Source: an uncultured Sphingopyxis sp.
GTDB lineage: Bacteria > Pseudomonadota > Alphaproteobacteria > Sphingomonadales > Sphingomonadaceae
Assembly: GCF_900078365.1 (NCBI RefSeq)
Contig: NZ_LT598653.1
Location: 2,976,001 to 3,040,000, forward strand
Direction of reading: 5' to 3'
Length of the DNA: 64,000 bases
Positions 16,851 to 27,207 of this stretch are shown here, one piece after another. The notes beneath the pieces were generated by a model. That model was not told the origin of the DNA. It made no database searches and saw only the letters and a program-made list of their open reading frames with translations. Numbering within the stretch: position 1 is the first letter of the stretch; each line of letters starts with the position of its first letter. The position numbers and the translations under genes are program-made.

Positions 16851-17645
16851 ATGACCGACACCACCATCCTCACCGAACGCCGCGGCCACATCCTGATCGT
16901 CACGATCAACCGGCCCGAGGCGCGCAACGCGGTCAATGCCGCGGTCCATATCGGCGTCGGCTCCGCGCTCGAAGAGGCCGAGAACGACCCCGAGATCCGC
17001 GCCGTCGTCATCACCGGCGCGGGCGACAAGAGCTTCTGCGCGGGCGCCGACCTCGTCGCGCTGTCGCGCGGCGAGAGCCTCTACCCCGATGATCCGGCGC
17101 AGCAGGCGTGGGGTTTCGCAGGCATGGTGTCGCACCCGATCTCGAAGCCGATCATCGCAGCGGTCAACGGCTTCGCCTTTGGCGGCGGGTGCGAAATCGC
17201 GCTGATGAGCGACATCATCGTCGCCGCCGATCATGCGCAATTCGGGCTGCCCGAGGTCAAGGTCGGGCTGTTCGCCGCGGCGGGCGGCGCCTTCCGCCTC
17301 GCGCAGCAGTTACCGAGGAAACTCGCGATGGAATATATGCTGACCGGCGACCCGATCCCCGCCGCGCGCGCCGCCGAATATGGCCTCGTCAACCATGTCG
17401 TTCCGCTCGCCGATCTGATGCCGACGGCGCTGGCACTTGCCGAAAAGATCGCCGCCAACGCGCCGCTGTCGGTGCAGGCGTCGAAGCGCGTCGCGCTCGG
17501 CATCGAGCAGGGCCGCATCGCCGCCGACGCGCCCTATTGGGAACATAATACGCGCGAGCGCGCTGTCCTGATGCGCAGCGAAGACGCGCGCGAAGGCCCG
17601 CTGGCTTTCGCGCAAAAGCGCAAGCCCGAATGGAAAGCGCGTTGA
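16851..17645 (+). CDS. Crotonase / enoyl-CoA hydratase family protein
   Basis: A 264-residue crotonase-fold protein. FCAGADLVAL and AFGGGCEIALMSD form the acyl-CoA oxyanion regions, and LPEVKVGL carries one catalytic Glu. The second Glu of classical hydratases is not evident (GLFAAAGGAFRL in that region), so it may be an isomerase or act on a different acyl-CoA. GGGAGAG precedes the ATG. The thiolase-like gene starts 1 base after its stop, so the two form an operon. Confidence 0.9.
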   Translation: MTDTTILTERRGHILIVTINRPEARNAVNAAVHIGVGSALEEAENDPEIRAVVITGAGDKSFCAGADLVALSRGESLYPDDPAQQAWGFAGMVSHPISKPIIAAVNGFAFGGGCEIALMSDIIVAADHAQFGLPEVKVGLFAAAGGAFRLAQQLPRKLAMEYMLTGDPIPAARAAEYGLVNHVVPLADLMPTALALAEKIAANAPLSVQASKRVALGIEQGRIAADAPYWEHNTRERAVLMRSEDAREGPLAFAQKRKPEWKAR

Positions 17646-17646
17646 C

Positions 17647-19143
17647 ATGATGACCGATCCCGAACGCATCCCCGTCATCATCGGCGTCGGGCAGGTCAAC
17701 GATCGCCCCGACGATCCCGACGCGGGACTCGATTCGCTCGGACTGATGGTCGCGGCGCTGAAAGTCGCTGCCGACGATGCAGGCGTGCTACTCGCCGACA
17801 TCGACAGCCTCGCGATCGTCGACCAGATCAGCTTCCACCACCTCGGCAAGCTCTGCGAGCCGCTCGCCGCTGCGATCGGCGCGAGCCCCGCGATCAACTA
17901 TCAGTCCGCCGCGCCGCACGGCGACACCCCGGTGCGCCTGCTCAACGAGGCGGCGAACCGCATCGGCGCGGGCGAAATCAAACTCGCCGCGATCGTCGGC
18001 GGCGAAGCCCTGCGCACCGCCGCCGGCCGCGCCGCCAAGGCCGCGAGCGGCGAGGACAAAAGCTACAATGCGGTGCGCAAGGTCGCGACGCGGCGCGAGC
18101 CCAATTATGCGCAAAGCCATGGCCTCGCCGCGCCGGTCGACGTCTATCCGCTCTACGAGAATGCGACGCGCGCCGCATGGGGCGAAAGCCTCGAGGATGC
18201 GCAGTTCGAAAGCGCCGAAATCTGGTCGCGCTTTTCGGAAGTCGCCGCGGCGAACGACGGCGCGTGGATCAGGAAACCAGCCTCGCCCGCCGACATCCTC
18301 CGCATCGACGAGCGCAACCGCCCGATCGCCTTCCCCTATTCGAAGCTGATGGTCGCCAATTCGTCGGTGAATCAGGGGGCGGGCTTTATCGTCGCCAGCC
18401 TCGCCGAAGCGCGGCGGCGCGGGATCGCCGAGGAGCGGCTGATCTACGTCGGCATGGGCGCCGCCGCGAAGGAACCCGCGAGCATCCTCCACCGCGACCG
18501 CTACGACGGCAGCGTCAGCATGGAAACGTCGATCACCCGCACGCTCGAACTCAACGGCATGACCGCCGGTGATTTCGACTGCGTCGAACTCTACAGCTGC
18601 TTTCCCTGCGTGCCCAAGATGGCGCGGCGCATCCTCGGCTGGCCGTGGGATCGCCCCGCGAGCGTGTTCGGCGGGCTGACCTTCGGCGGCGGCCCGATCG
18701 CCAATTATATGAGCCACGCGATCGTCTCGATGGTCGAGAAACTGCGCAACGAGGGCCGCACCGGCTTCCTCTTCGCCAACGGCGGCTTCGCGACCGACAA
18801 TCATTGCATCGTGCTGGCGAAGGAGCCGATCGCGGCGGCGAGCTTCCCGCAGGATTTCGACTATCAGGCCGAAGCCGAAGCGAAGCGCGGGGCGGTGCCC
18901 GAGCTGATCGAGGATTATGCCGGGGCGGCGACGATCGAGAGCTATACCGTGTTCTACGGGCGCGACGGTGCGCCGAAAGCGGGGGTGGTCGTCGCGCGCA
19001 CGCCGGAAGGCAAGCGCACGCTCGCGCATGTCGATGTGAGCGACGCCGCGATGCTGGCCTTCCTGACCGACGGCAAGGTGGAGCCGGTTGGCACCGAGGG
19101 TCGGATCGTCGCATTGGACGAAGGCTATGGCTGGCGCGCGTAA
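17647..19143 (+). CDS. Thiolase-like acetyl-CoA acetyltransferase family protein
   Basis: A 498-residue protein of the SCP2/thiolase-like group. It opens IPVIIGVGQVNDRP, has SVNQGAGFIVASLAEA, VELYSCFPCVPKMA and GGPIANYMSHAIVSMVEKLR, and ends with a small beta domain (GYGWRA). The region that normally holds the nucleophilic Cys reads INYQSAAPHGDTP, with no Cys. The C-terminal segment GFATDNHCIVLA keeps His and Cys. It may be a CoA-binding enzyme without classical thiolysis. Coupling to the crotonase suggests fatty or branched acyl-CoA metabolism. Confidence 0.82.
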   Translation: MMTDPERIPVIIGVGQVNDRPDDPDAGLDSLGLMVAALKVAADDAGVLLADIDSLAIVDQISFHHLGKLCEPLAAAIGASPAINYQSAAPHGDTPVRLLNEAANRIGAGEIKLAAIVGGEALRTAAGRAAKAASGEDKSYNAVRKVATRREPNYAQSHGLAAPVDVYPLYENATRAAWGESLEDAQFESAEIWSRFSEVAAANDGAWIRKPASPADILRIDERNRPIAFPYSKLMVANSSVNQGAGFIVASLAEARRRGIAEERLIYVGMGAAAKEPASILHRDRYDGSVSMETSITRTLELNGMTAGDFDCVELYSCFPCVPKMARRILGWPWDRPASVFGGLTFGGGPIANYMSHAIVSMVEKLRNEGRTGFLFANGGFATDNHCIVLAKEPIAAASFPQDFDYQAEAEAKRGAVPELIEDYAGAATIESYTVFYGRDGAPKAGVVVARTPEGKRTLAHVDVSDAAMLAFLTDGKVEPVGTEGRIVALDEGYGWRA

Positions 19144-19145
19144 GC

Positions 19146-19251
19146 CTCTCCCCTCCCGCCTGCGGGAGGGGTCGGGGGAGGGGCTGTTTCAATATCGAGG
19201 TGCGCGAGAGCTACACGCCCTCCCCTAACCCCTCCCGCAAGCGGGAGGGGA
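19146..19251. repeat. Inverted repeat, CCCTCCCG-CGGGAGGG family
   Basis: Two palindromic units, CCCCTCCCGCCTGCGGGAGGGG and CCCCTCCCGCAAGCGGGAGGGG (shown in part), face each other around a 30-base centre and pair as longer arms. It lies between convergent stop codons. A single-unit copy occurs at 25475-25510. Confidence 0.85.
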
Positions 19252-19253
19252 AC

Positions 19254-20753
19254 TCAGACCTCGAAACTCACCCCCTGCGCCAGCGGCAGCGCGTCCGAAT
19301 AATTCACCGTGTTCGTCGCGCGGCGCATATAGGCTTTCCAGCTGTCCGATCCCGACTCGCGCCCGCCGCCCGTCTCCTTCTCGCCGCCGAACGCCCCGCC
19401 GATTTCCGCGCCGCTCGTCCCCAGATTGACGTTGGCGATCCCGCAGTCGCTCGCGGCGAGAAAGCGTTCGGCCTCGCGCATGTCGGTCGTGAAGATCGCC
19501 GACGACAGGCCCGCCGCGACATCATTATGCTGCTCGATCGCCGCGTCGAGATCGTCATAGCGCATGACATAGAGGATCGGCGCGAACGTCTCCTCCAGCA
19601 CAGGCCCGATCTGCGCGGGCATCTCGACGAGCGCGGGCCGGACATAGAAGCTTTCGCCCTCGCCCACCCGCTCGCCGCCATGCACGACGCCGCCCGCCGC
19701 TCTGGCAGCCGCCAGCGCCCCCTGCATCATCTCATAGGCCGCGCGGTCGATCAGCGGCCCGACGAGCACCTCGCCCGCCAGCGGATTGCCGACGCCGACG
19801 CTGGCATAGGCGGCCTTCAGCCTTTCGACGAAGCCGTCATAAATGCCGTCGTGCAGGAACAGGCGCCGCGTCGTCGTGCAACGCTGCCCCGCGGTCCCCA
19901 TCGCCCCGAATGCGACGCCGCGTAGCGCGAGATCGAGATCGGCCGAGGGCGCGACGATCACGCCGTTGTTGCCGCCGAGTTCGAGGATCGCGCGGGCGAA
20001 ACGCTGCGCGAGGCGCGGCGCGACCGCGCGGCCCATCCGCGTCGAGCCCGTCGCCGAGACGAGCGCCACCCGCCGGTCATCGACCAGCGCCTCGCCCGCT
20101 TCGCGACCGCCGATGAGCAATTGCGACAGGCCCTCGGGCGCGTCGCCGAAGCGCGCGACCGCGCGTTCGAAAATCGCCTGCGTCGCGAGCGCGGTCAGCG
20201 GCGTCTTTTCCGACGGTTTCCACACGACGCTGTTGCCGCAGACAAGCGCGAGCGCGGCGTTCCACGCCCACACCGCGACCGGAAAGTTGAACGCCGAAAT
20301 CACACCGACGACGCCGAGCGGATGCCAGACCTCCATCATCCGGTGCCCCGGCCGCTCGGTCGCGATCGTCAGGCCATACAGCTGGCGCGACAGGCCGAGC
20401 GCGAAATCGCAGATGTCGATCATCTCCTGCACCTCGCCCGCACCCTCGGACGCGATCTTGCCCGCCTCGATCGTCACCAGCTTCGCGAGATCGTCCTTCG
20501 CGGCGCGCAGTTCCTCGCCCCACAACCGCACCAGTTCGCCGCGGCGCGGCGCCGGGACGGTGCGCCACGCGCGGAACGCCGCGCGCGCGCCGTTCAGCAC
20601 CGTATCGATCGTCGCCGCATCGGCGATCCGCACCATGCCGAGCTGTTCGCCCGTCAGCGGGGTCACCGACGGCATCGACCCTTCGGTCCACAGCGCGCGA
20701 TCGACGCCAAGCCCATCGAGCAGTCCACCTATCTCTTGGCCCAGTTGAACCAT
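19254..20753 (-). CDS. ALDH7-type aldehyde dehydrogenase (aminoadipate semialdehyde type)
   Basis: A 499-residue NAD-dependent aldehyde dehydrogenase. ISAFNFPVAVWAWN is the catalytic Asn region, LELGGNNGVI the general base, and GTAGQRCTTTRRLF the catalytic Cys with the Thr-rich tail typical of ALDH7A1/antiquitin. The end GGAFGGEKETGGGRESGSDSWK also matches that subfamily. The likely substrate is alpha-aminoadipic semialdehyde/piperideine-6-carboxylate in lysine breakdown, by family inference. ATG 20753 is chosen for AAGGGA upstream; 20768 is the alternative. It is divergent from acsA with 99 bases between. Confidence 0.92.
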   Translation of the reverse strand: MVQLGQEIGGLLDGLGVDRALWTEGSMPSVTPLTGEQLGMVRIADAATIDTVLNGARAAFRAWRTVPAPRRGELVRLWGEELRAAKDDLAKLVTIEAGKIASEGAGEVQEMIDICDFALGLSRQLYGLTIATERPGHRMMEVWHPLGVVGVISAFNFPVAVWAWNAALALVCGNSVVWKPSEKTPLTALATQAIFERAVARFGDAPEGLSQLLIGGREAGEALVDDRRVALVSATGSTRMGRAVAPRLAQRFARAILELGGNNGVIVAPSADLDLALRGVAFGAMGTAGQRCTTTRRLFLHDGIYDGFVERLKAAYASVGVGNPLAGEVLVGPLIDRAAYEMMQGALAAARAAGGVVHGGERVGEGESFYVRPALVEMPAQIGPVLEETFAPILYVMRYDDLDAAIEQHNDVAAGLSSAIFTTDMREAERFLAASDCGIANVNLGTSGAEIGGAFGGEKETGGGRESGSDSWKAYMRRATNTVNYSDALPLAQGVSFEV

Positions 20754-20852
20754 ATTCCGTCCCTTCATAAGCGCGCATGCGCCTTGCAGTTTGCGGCTCG
20801 CGGGTTATCGCAGCCAGCAAGTGAGTCAAATCGAAAGCGGGAGAATCTTGCC

Positions 20853-22817
<1,965 letters not shown>

Positions 22818-22842
22818 ACGCCGCCTGCTGATAACGCCGCCT

Positions 22843-22924
22843 GTCCCCGCGAAGGCGGGGACCCATCTCCTGCCGGCTCGATTTGGCGCCGGCCGGTGAT
22901 GGGCTCCCGCCTTCGCGGGGACAC
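22843..22924. repeat. Long inverted repeat, CCCCGCGAAGGCGGGG family
   Basis: GTCCCCGCGAAGGCGGGGAC and its complement in GCCTTCGCGGGGAC flank an inner GCCGGC/GCCGGC pair. It lies in the convergent gap between acsA and the Anbu gene and is the sister copy of 16684-16764. Confidence 0.9.
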
Positions 22925-22950
22925 GCGGCTTATTACGTCAGCGTCGCTCT

Positions 22951-23682
22951 TTAAAAATGAAAATCCGGCAGTTCCGCCAGCGCGATCCCCAGCGCCTCGG
23001 CCCAGCCGTTCGCGACGCTCTCGAAATAGGGGTCGCCCCGCTCGAAGCGTCGTTCGCGGACCGTTGTATAATCGTCGCGCTCGTGGATCTTGAGGTCGAT
23101 CGGCAAGTCGACGCCGGCATTGGCACGGATCGTCGAATCGAACGAGACACAGAGCAATTTCACCGAATCCTCGAATGACATGGCGGGGTCGTAGGATCGC
23201 ACGATGATCGGCCGCCCATATTTCGTCTCGCCGATCTGAAAGAAGGGATTGTCCTCGCCCGCCTCGATGAAATTGCCCTCGGGATAGATCAGGAACAGCC
23301 GCGGTTCGGAGCCCTTGATCTGCCCGCCGACGATCAGCGAGGCTCGGAACAGCGACTCCGCCGCGGGCCCCTCGTCATTGTGGCGCATCACGATGCTGCG
23401 CAGCGTCTCGCCGACGATCGTCGCCACCGCGAACATCGACGGCGCGGCGAGGATCGAGGGATGCCGTTCCTCGGGCGCCTTGGTGCGCTCGTCGAGCAGG
23501 CTGACGACGGCCTGCGTCGTCGCGAGATTGCCCGCCGACATCAGCGTGATGACGCGCTCGCCCGGAACCGTCCAGCTGCGCATCTTGCGGACCTGCGAGA
23601 TGTCGTCGACGCCCGCATTGGTGCGGGTGTCCGACATGAACACCAGCCCCTTGTTCAAACGCATGCCAACGCAATAGGTCAT
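22951..23682 (-). CDS. Anbu proteasome-like peptidase
   Basis: A 243-residue protein of the Ntn-hydrolase, proteasome-type family. After removal of Met, Thr is residue 1 (TYCVGMRLNKGLVF), followed by MSDTRTNAGVDD with Asp17 and a Lys near residue 32, matching the Anbu catalytic triad layout. It lacks a propeptide, as Anbu does. It is the last gene of a four-gene operon with ATP-grasp, alpha-E and transglutaminase genes and starts 36 bases after the transglutaminase stop. Natural substrate unknown; Anbu is thought to form a spiral or ring oligomer in the cytoplasm. Confidence 0.93.
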   Translation of the reverse strand: MTYCVGMRLNKGLVFMSDTRTNAGVDDISQVRKMRSWTVPGERVITLMSAGNLATTQAVVSLLDERTKAPEERHPSILAAPSMFAVATIVGETLRSIVMRHNDEGPAAESLFRASLIVGGQIKGSEPRLFLIYPEGNFIEAGEDNPFFQIGETKYGRPIIVRSYDPAMSFEDSVKLLCVSFDSTIRANAGVDLPIDLKIHERDDYTTVRERRFERGDPYFESVANGWAEALGIALAELPDFHF

Positions 23683-23718
23683 CGAATCCCGTAGTCCCTG
23701 CCCCGCTTTCCGGTCCGC

Positions 23719-24528
23719 TTATTGCTGGACCTGCAATTGGACAACCAGATTTTCCTGCGCCGCACCATAACGCATGCCGCGAACCGGGGCGGCGTCCTGA
23801 TAGTCGAAGCCGGTCGCGACGCGGAGATAACGCCGGTCGGGCGAATGGCCGTTGCTCACGTCGAAGCCGATCCAGCCGATATGGTCGAAATGCGCTTCCG
23901 CCCAGCCGTGCGTCGCATCCTGATGGGTCCGGTCGTTCATCATCAGATAGCCCGAAACATAGCGCGCCGGATGGCCCAGATGGCGCATCGCGGCGATGAA
24001 GATATGCGCATGGTCCTGACACACGCCGCCCTCCCCCGCGAACGCCTGTTCGGCGGTCGTCTCGGCATCGGTGACCCCGATCCGGTACGGCAGCTTGTCG
24101 AGGATCAGCGCCGACAGCGCATGCGCCCGTTCGATATCGCTCGCGAAATCGCGGCCAAGCTCAGCGGTCAGCGAGCGCACTCCCCGCCCCGCGCGCGTCA
24201 GCGGGGTCGGGCGCAGAAAGGTCCAGAGCGGCATCGCCCCGCGGTGCGGCCCGATCACGCCGTCCCACGTCACCAGCTCGACCTCGCCGGTGCAGCGGAT
24301 GACGAGTTCGCGCGCGCCGCCGTCCACCGCGACGAGATCGACGCCATTGCCGTGATGGTCGGTATAGTGAAGCTGCTGCGCCCCGCCTTCGAGTCCGACC
24401 GTCCAGCCATGGATCAGTTGCTGCCCCGGCCGCTCCTTCGGCGTCAGCTTGAGCTGCTGCAGCGCGTAGCGGACCGGGCCGTCATATTGATAATGGGTGA
24501 TATGTTCGACGCGCAGCCGCATGGTCAC
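23719..24528 (-). CDS. Transglutaminase-like cysteine protease family protein
   Basis: A 269-residue protein with an N-terminal beta domain (MRLRVEHITHYQYDGPVRYALQQL) and a papain-like core. The triad is visible as Cys in GEGGVCQDHAHI, His in ATHGWAEAHF and Asp in WIGFDVSNG. GTG 24528 is chosen because it overlaps the alpha-E stop as GTGA; an ATG two codons later is possible. In this operon type it is proposed to cut or form an isopeptide-like bond on a product of the ATP-grasp enzyme. Confidence 0.92.
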   Translation of the reverse strand: MTMRLRVEHITHYQYDGPVRYALQQLKLTPKERPGQQLIHGWTVGLEGGAQQLHYTDHHGNGVDLVAVDGGARELVIRCTGEVELVTWDGVIGPHRGAMPLWTFLRPTPLTRAGRGVRSLTAELGRDFASDIERAHALSALILDKLPYRIGVTDAETTAEQAFAGEGGVCQDHAHIFIAAMRHLGHPARYVSGYLMMNDRTHQDATHGWAEAHFDHIGWIGFDVSNGHSPDRRYLRVATGFDYQDAAPVRGMRYGAAQENLVVQLQVQQ

Positions 24529-25469
24529 TCCACGAAGCGATAGTCGCGCTCGATCTGCCGCGCGAGCGCGGCGTTGGCGCGAAGGAAGTCGGTGATGAAC
24601 TCGTGCAGCCCGCCGTCGAAGATCGACGCGATCGGACGCGAGAGCCGGTCGCGGCAGATCGCGGCGCCCATCCGCACCGCTTCGGTTTCCTCGCCATAAG
24701 TGCGCTGCAACAAACCGAGATTATCGTTCATCTGGTCGCAGCAAAAGGCGAGACTGCGCGGCATCTGCTTGTAGAGGATCAGGAATTCGGCGATCTTGAG
24801 CGCGCTGATCTCGGTCCCATAGAGCCAGTGATAGGCACGGTGCGCCGACACCGAGCGCAGGATCGTTTCCCACTGCACATTGTCGATCGAGCTGCCGATA
24901 TGCGCGACCGACGGCAGCAGCAGATAATATTTGACGTCGAGGATGCGCGCGGTGTTGTCGGCGCGTTCGAGGAAGGTGCCGAGCCGCGCGAAATTATAGC
25001 CGTCGTTGCGCAGCATCGTGCCCGAAAAGGCCCCCACCACCTGCGCGCTCTGCTGGCGGATCGCCGCGAGCACGTCGGGCAGATCGTCCTCGCGCACCTG
25101 CCGCCGGAGCAGCGCGCCGAGCGTCATCCAGCTCGTGTTGACCGCCTCCCACACCTCGCGCGTCAGATAGGTGCGCGCGGTGCGCGCATTGTCGCGCGCC
25201 TGCTTGACGACCGACAGGATGCTCGACGGGTTGGCGGGATCGCGCAGCAGGAAATCGACGACGCGCTGCGACGTATAATCCTCGCCATGCGCCTGCCGGA
25301 ACCCGAAATCCTGCCCCGCGGTGACGAGCACCGAGCGCCATTCGGACCGCGCGGTGCTCGACCGCGTCAGCGCGATGCGAAACCCCGCGTCGATCAGCCG
25401 CGCATTATTCTCGCTGCGCTCGAGATAGCGCGCCATCCAGTAGAGCGAGCCTGCGGTTTTCCCTAGCAT
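24525..25469 (-). CDS. Alpha-E domain protein (DUF403)
   Basis: A 314-residue, nearly all-helical protein opening LGKTAGSLYWMARYLERSENNARLID, the standard alpha-E signature. Later conserved helices include NDGYNFARLGTFLERADNTARILDVKYY. Function is unknown; it nearly always accompanies the circularly permuted ATP-grasp and transglutaminase genes. It is separated from the ATP-grasp stop by 63 bases that hold a palindrome, and overlaps the transglutaminase start by 4 bases. Confidence 0.93.
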   Translation of the reverse strand: MLGKTAGSLYWMARYLERSENNARLIDAGFRIALTRSSTARSEWRSVLVTAGQDFGFRQAHGEDYTSQRVVDFLLRDPANPSSILSVVKQARDNARTARTYLTREVWEAVNTSWMTLGALLRRQVREDDLPDVLAAIRQQSAQVVGAFSGTMLRNDGYNFARLGTFLERADNTARILDVKYYLLLPSVAHIGSSIDNVQWETILRSVSAHRAYHWLYGTEISALKIAEFLILYKQMPRSLAFCCDQMNDNLGLLQRTYGEETEAVRMGAAICRDRLSRPIASIFDGGLHEFITDFLRANAALARQIERDYRFVE

Positions 25470-25474
25470 CTTAA

Positions 25475-25510
25475 AGCCCCTCCCCTCCCGCAGGCGGGAG
25501 GGGATAGGGC
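25475..25510. repeat. Palindrome, CCCTCCCG-CGGGAGGG family
   Basis: CCCCTCCCGC-AG-GCGGGAGGGG is a perfect hairpin inside the Anbu operon, between the ATP-grasp and alpha-E genes. It could modulate the relative amounts of upstream and downstream genes by stabilising or ending transcripts. Confidence 0.85.
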
Positions 25511-25532
25511 ATGAATTGAAGCCCCATCCCCA

Positions 25533-26990
25533 TCAATCCTCCAGCACCCACGTATCCTTGGTCCCGCCACCCTGGCTCGAATTGACCACCAGCGACCCCT
25601 TGCTCATCGCGACGCGCGTCAGCCCGCCGGGCGTGATCCGTATCCCCTGCGGCGACATCAGCACGAAGGGGCGGAGATCGACATGGCGCGGCGCCAGTCC
25701 CGCCTTGGTGAAGATCGGCACGGTCGAAAGCGACAATGTCGGCTGCGCGATATAATTGCGGGGATTGGCCTCCAGCTTGGCGCGGAACGCCGCGATCGCC
25801 TTCTTGCTCGCCGCCGGCCCGACGAGCATCCCATAGCCGCCCGACCCATGGACCTCCTTCACCACCAACTCGGGCAATCGGTCGAGCACCTCGCGCAGAT
25901 GCTCGGGTTCCGAACAGCGCCAGGTCGGCACATTGGGCAGCAGCGCCTTTTCGCCCGTATAGAATTCGATGATGTCGGGCATATAACTGTAGAGCGCCTT
26001 GTCGTCGGCGATCCCCGTGCCGGGCGCGTTGGCGATGGTGATCGCGCCCGCACGATAGACGTCCCAGATCCCCGGCACGCCCAGCACCGAGTCCGGCCGG
26101 AAATTCAATGGATCGAGGAAGTCGTCGTCGACCCGGCGATAGAGGACATCGATCGGCGTATAGCCCTGCGTCGTGCGCATCGCTACGCGCCCGTCGACGA
26201 CGCGCAGGTCGTGCCCCTCGACCAGTTCGGCGCCCATCTGGTCGGCGAGGAAGCTGTGTTCGAAATAGGCGCTGTTGTGGATGCCCGGCGTCAGTACCGC
26301 GACGGTCGGCGTCCCGTTGCACACGGGCGGCGCGCAGGCCGACAGCGATTTGAGCAGGTTGAGCGGATAGTCGCCGACCTCGCGCACCGAAATCTTCGCG
26401 AACAGCTCGGGGAACATCTGGAGCATCGTCTCGCGGTTCTCGAGCATGTAGGAGACCCCCGACGGGGTGCGCGCATTATCCTCGAGTACATAATATTCGT
26501 CGGCGCCGGTGCGGACGATGTCGATGCCGCTGATATGCGTATAGACGCCGCCCGGCGGGTCCATGCCCATCATCATCGGCAGGAAGGCCTCGTTGCGCGC
26601 GATCAGCTCGACGGGCACGCGGCCCGCGCGCAAAATCTCCTGCCGGTGATAGATGTCGTGGAGGAAGGCGTTCAAGGCGCGCACGCGCTGCTCGATCCCG
26701 CGAGACAGCCGCCGCCATTCGCTCGCCGCGATGATGCGCGGGACGACGTCGAAAGGGATCAGCCGCTCGTCGGCCTCATCCTCGCCATAGACGTTGAAGG
26801 TGATGCCGGTGGTGCGGAAAAAAGCCTCGGCCTGCTGCGCCTTGCGCTGGATGCGCGCCGCGTCCTCGCGGTCGAACCAGTCCGAATAGTCGCGATAGGG
26901 CGACCGGACCTCGCCCCCCTGTCCCGTCATCTCGTCGAAGAAATGAATGCCCCGGACCTTTCCACGCTGCACGCCGCCACCGGGCCGCAC
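25533..26990 (-). CDS. Circularly permuted type-2 ATP-grasp protein
   Basis: About 485 residues. It contains IHFFDEMTGQGGEVRSPY near the start, PFDVVPRIIAASEWRRLSRGIEQRVRALNAFLHDIY, YYVLEDNARTPSGVSYMLENR and VVKEVHGSGGYGMLVGP, all hallmarks of the DUF404/DUF407 ATP-grasp group. It probably forms a peptide-like amide bond with ATP. The start is uncertain: GTG 26990 is the outer limit, GTG 26972 and ATG 26930 are in frame, and homologues begin shortly before HFFDEM. First gene of the Anbu operon. Confidence 0.9.
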   Translation of the reverse strand: MRPGGGVQRGKVRGIHFFDEMTGQGGEVRSPYRDYSDWFDREDAARIQRKAQQAEAFFRTTGITFNVYGEDEADERLIPFDVVPRIIAASEWRRLSRGIEQRVRALNAFLHDIYHRQEILRAGRVPVELIARNEAFLPMMMGMDPPGGVYTHISGIDIVRTGADEYYVLEDNARTPSGVSYMLENRETMLQMFPELFAKISVREVGDYPLNLLKSLSACAPPVCNGTPTVAVLTPGIHNSAYFEHSFLADQMGAELVEGHDLRVVDGRVAMRTTQGYTPIDVLYRRVDDDFLDPLNFRPDSVLGVPGIWDVYRAGAITIANAPGTGIADDKALYSYMPDIIEFYTGEKALLPNVPTWRCSEPEHLREVLDRLPELVVKEVHGSGGYGMLVGPAASKKAIAAFRAKLEANPRNYIAQPTLSLSTVPIFTKAGLAPRHVDLRPFVLMSPQGIRITPGGLTRVAMSKGSLVVNSSQGGGTKDTWVLED

Positions 26991-27110
26991 GCGGGGCGCG
27001 GCCCCCTATGTTCCTGCCTGCTGCGTCGCTTGTCTGGCTACGCGGCCGCCAAGCTTATGAAGGCGATGCTAATCGCGCGCCCGCGCCTTGGCAAGCGGGC
27101 GAATGCAGCC

Positions 27111-27199
27111 CGTCGCCCCCGCGCAGGCGGGGGCCGTTGTCGGCCTTACTCTTCATTGCTGCGTAAACCTCCAGCGGCCCCGCCTGCGCGGGGGCGACG
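27111..27199. repeat. Long inverted repeat, GTCGCCCCCGCGCAGG variant
   Basis: CGTCGCCCCCGCGCAGGCGG and the complementary right arm ending GGGGGCGACG surround a 40-base centre. It differs from the other members by GCAGGC instead of GAAGGC in both arms, a compensated pair of changes. It lies just after the secA stop. Confidence 0.88.
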
Positions 27200-27207
27200 G
27201 CGAGGCC

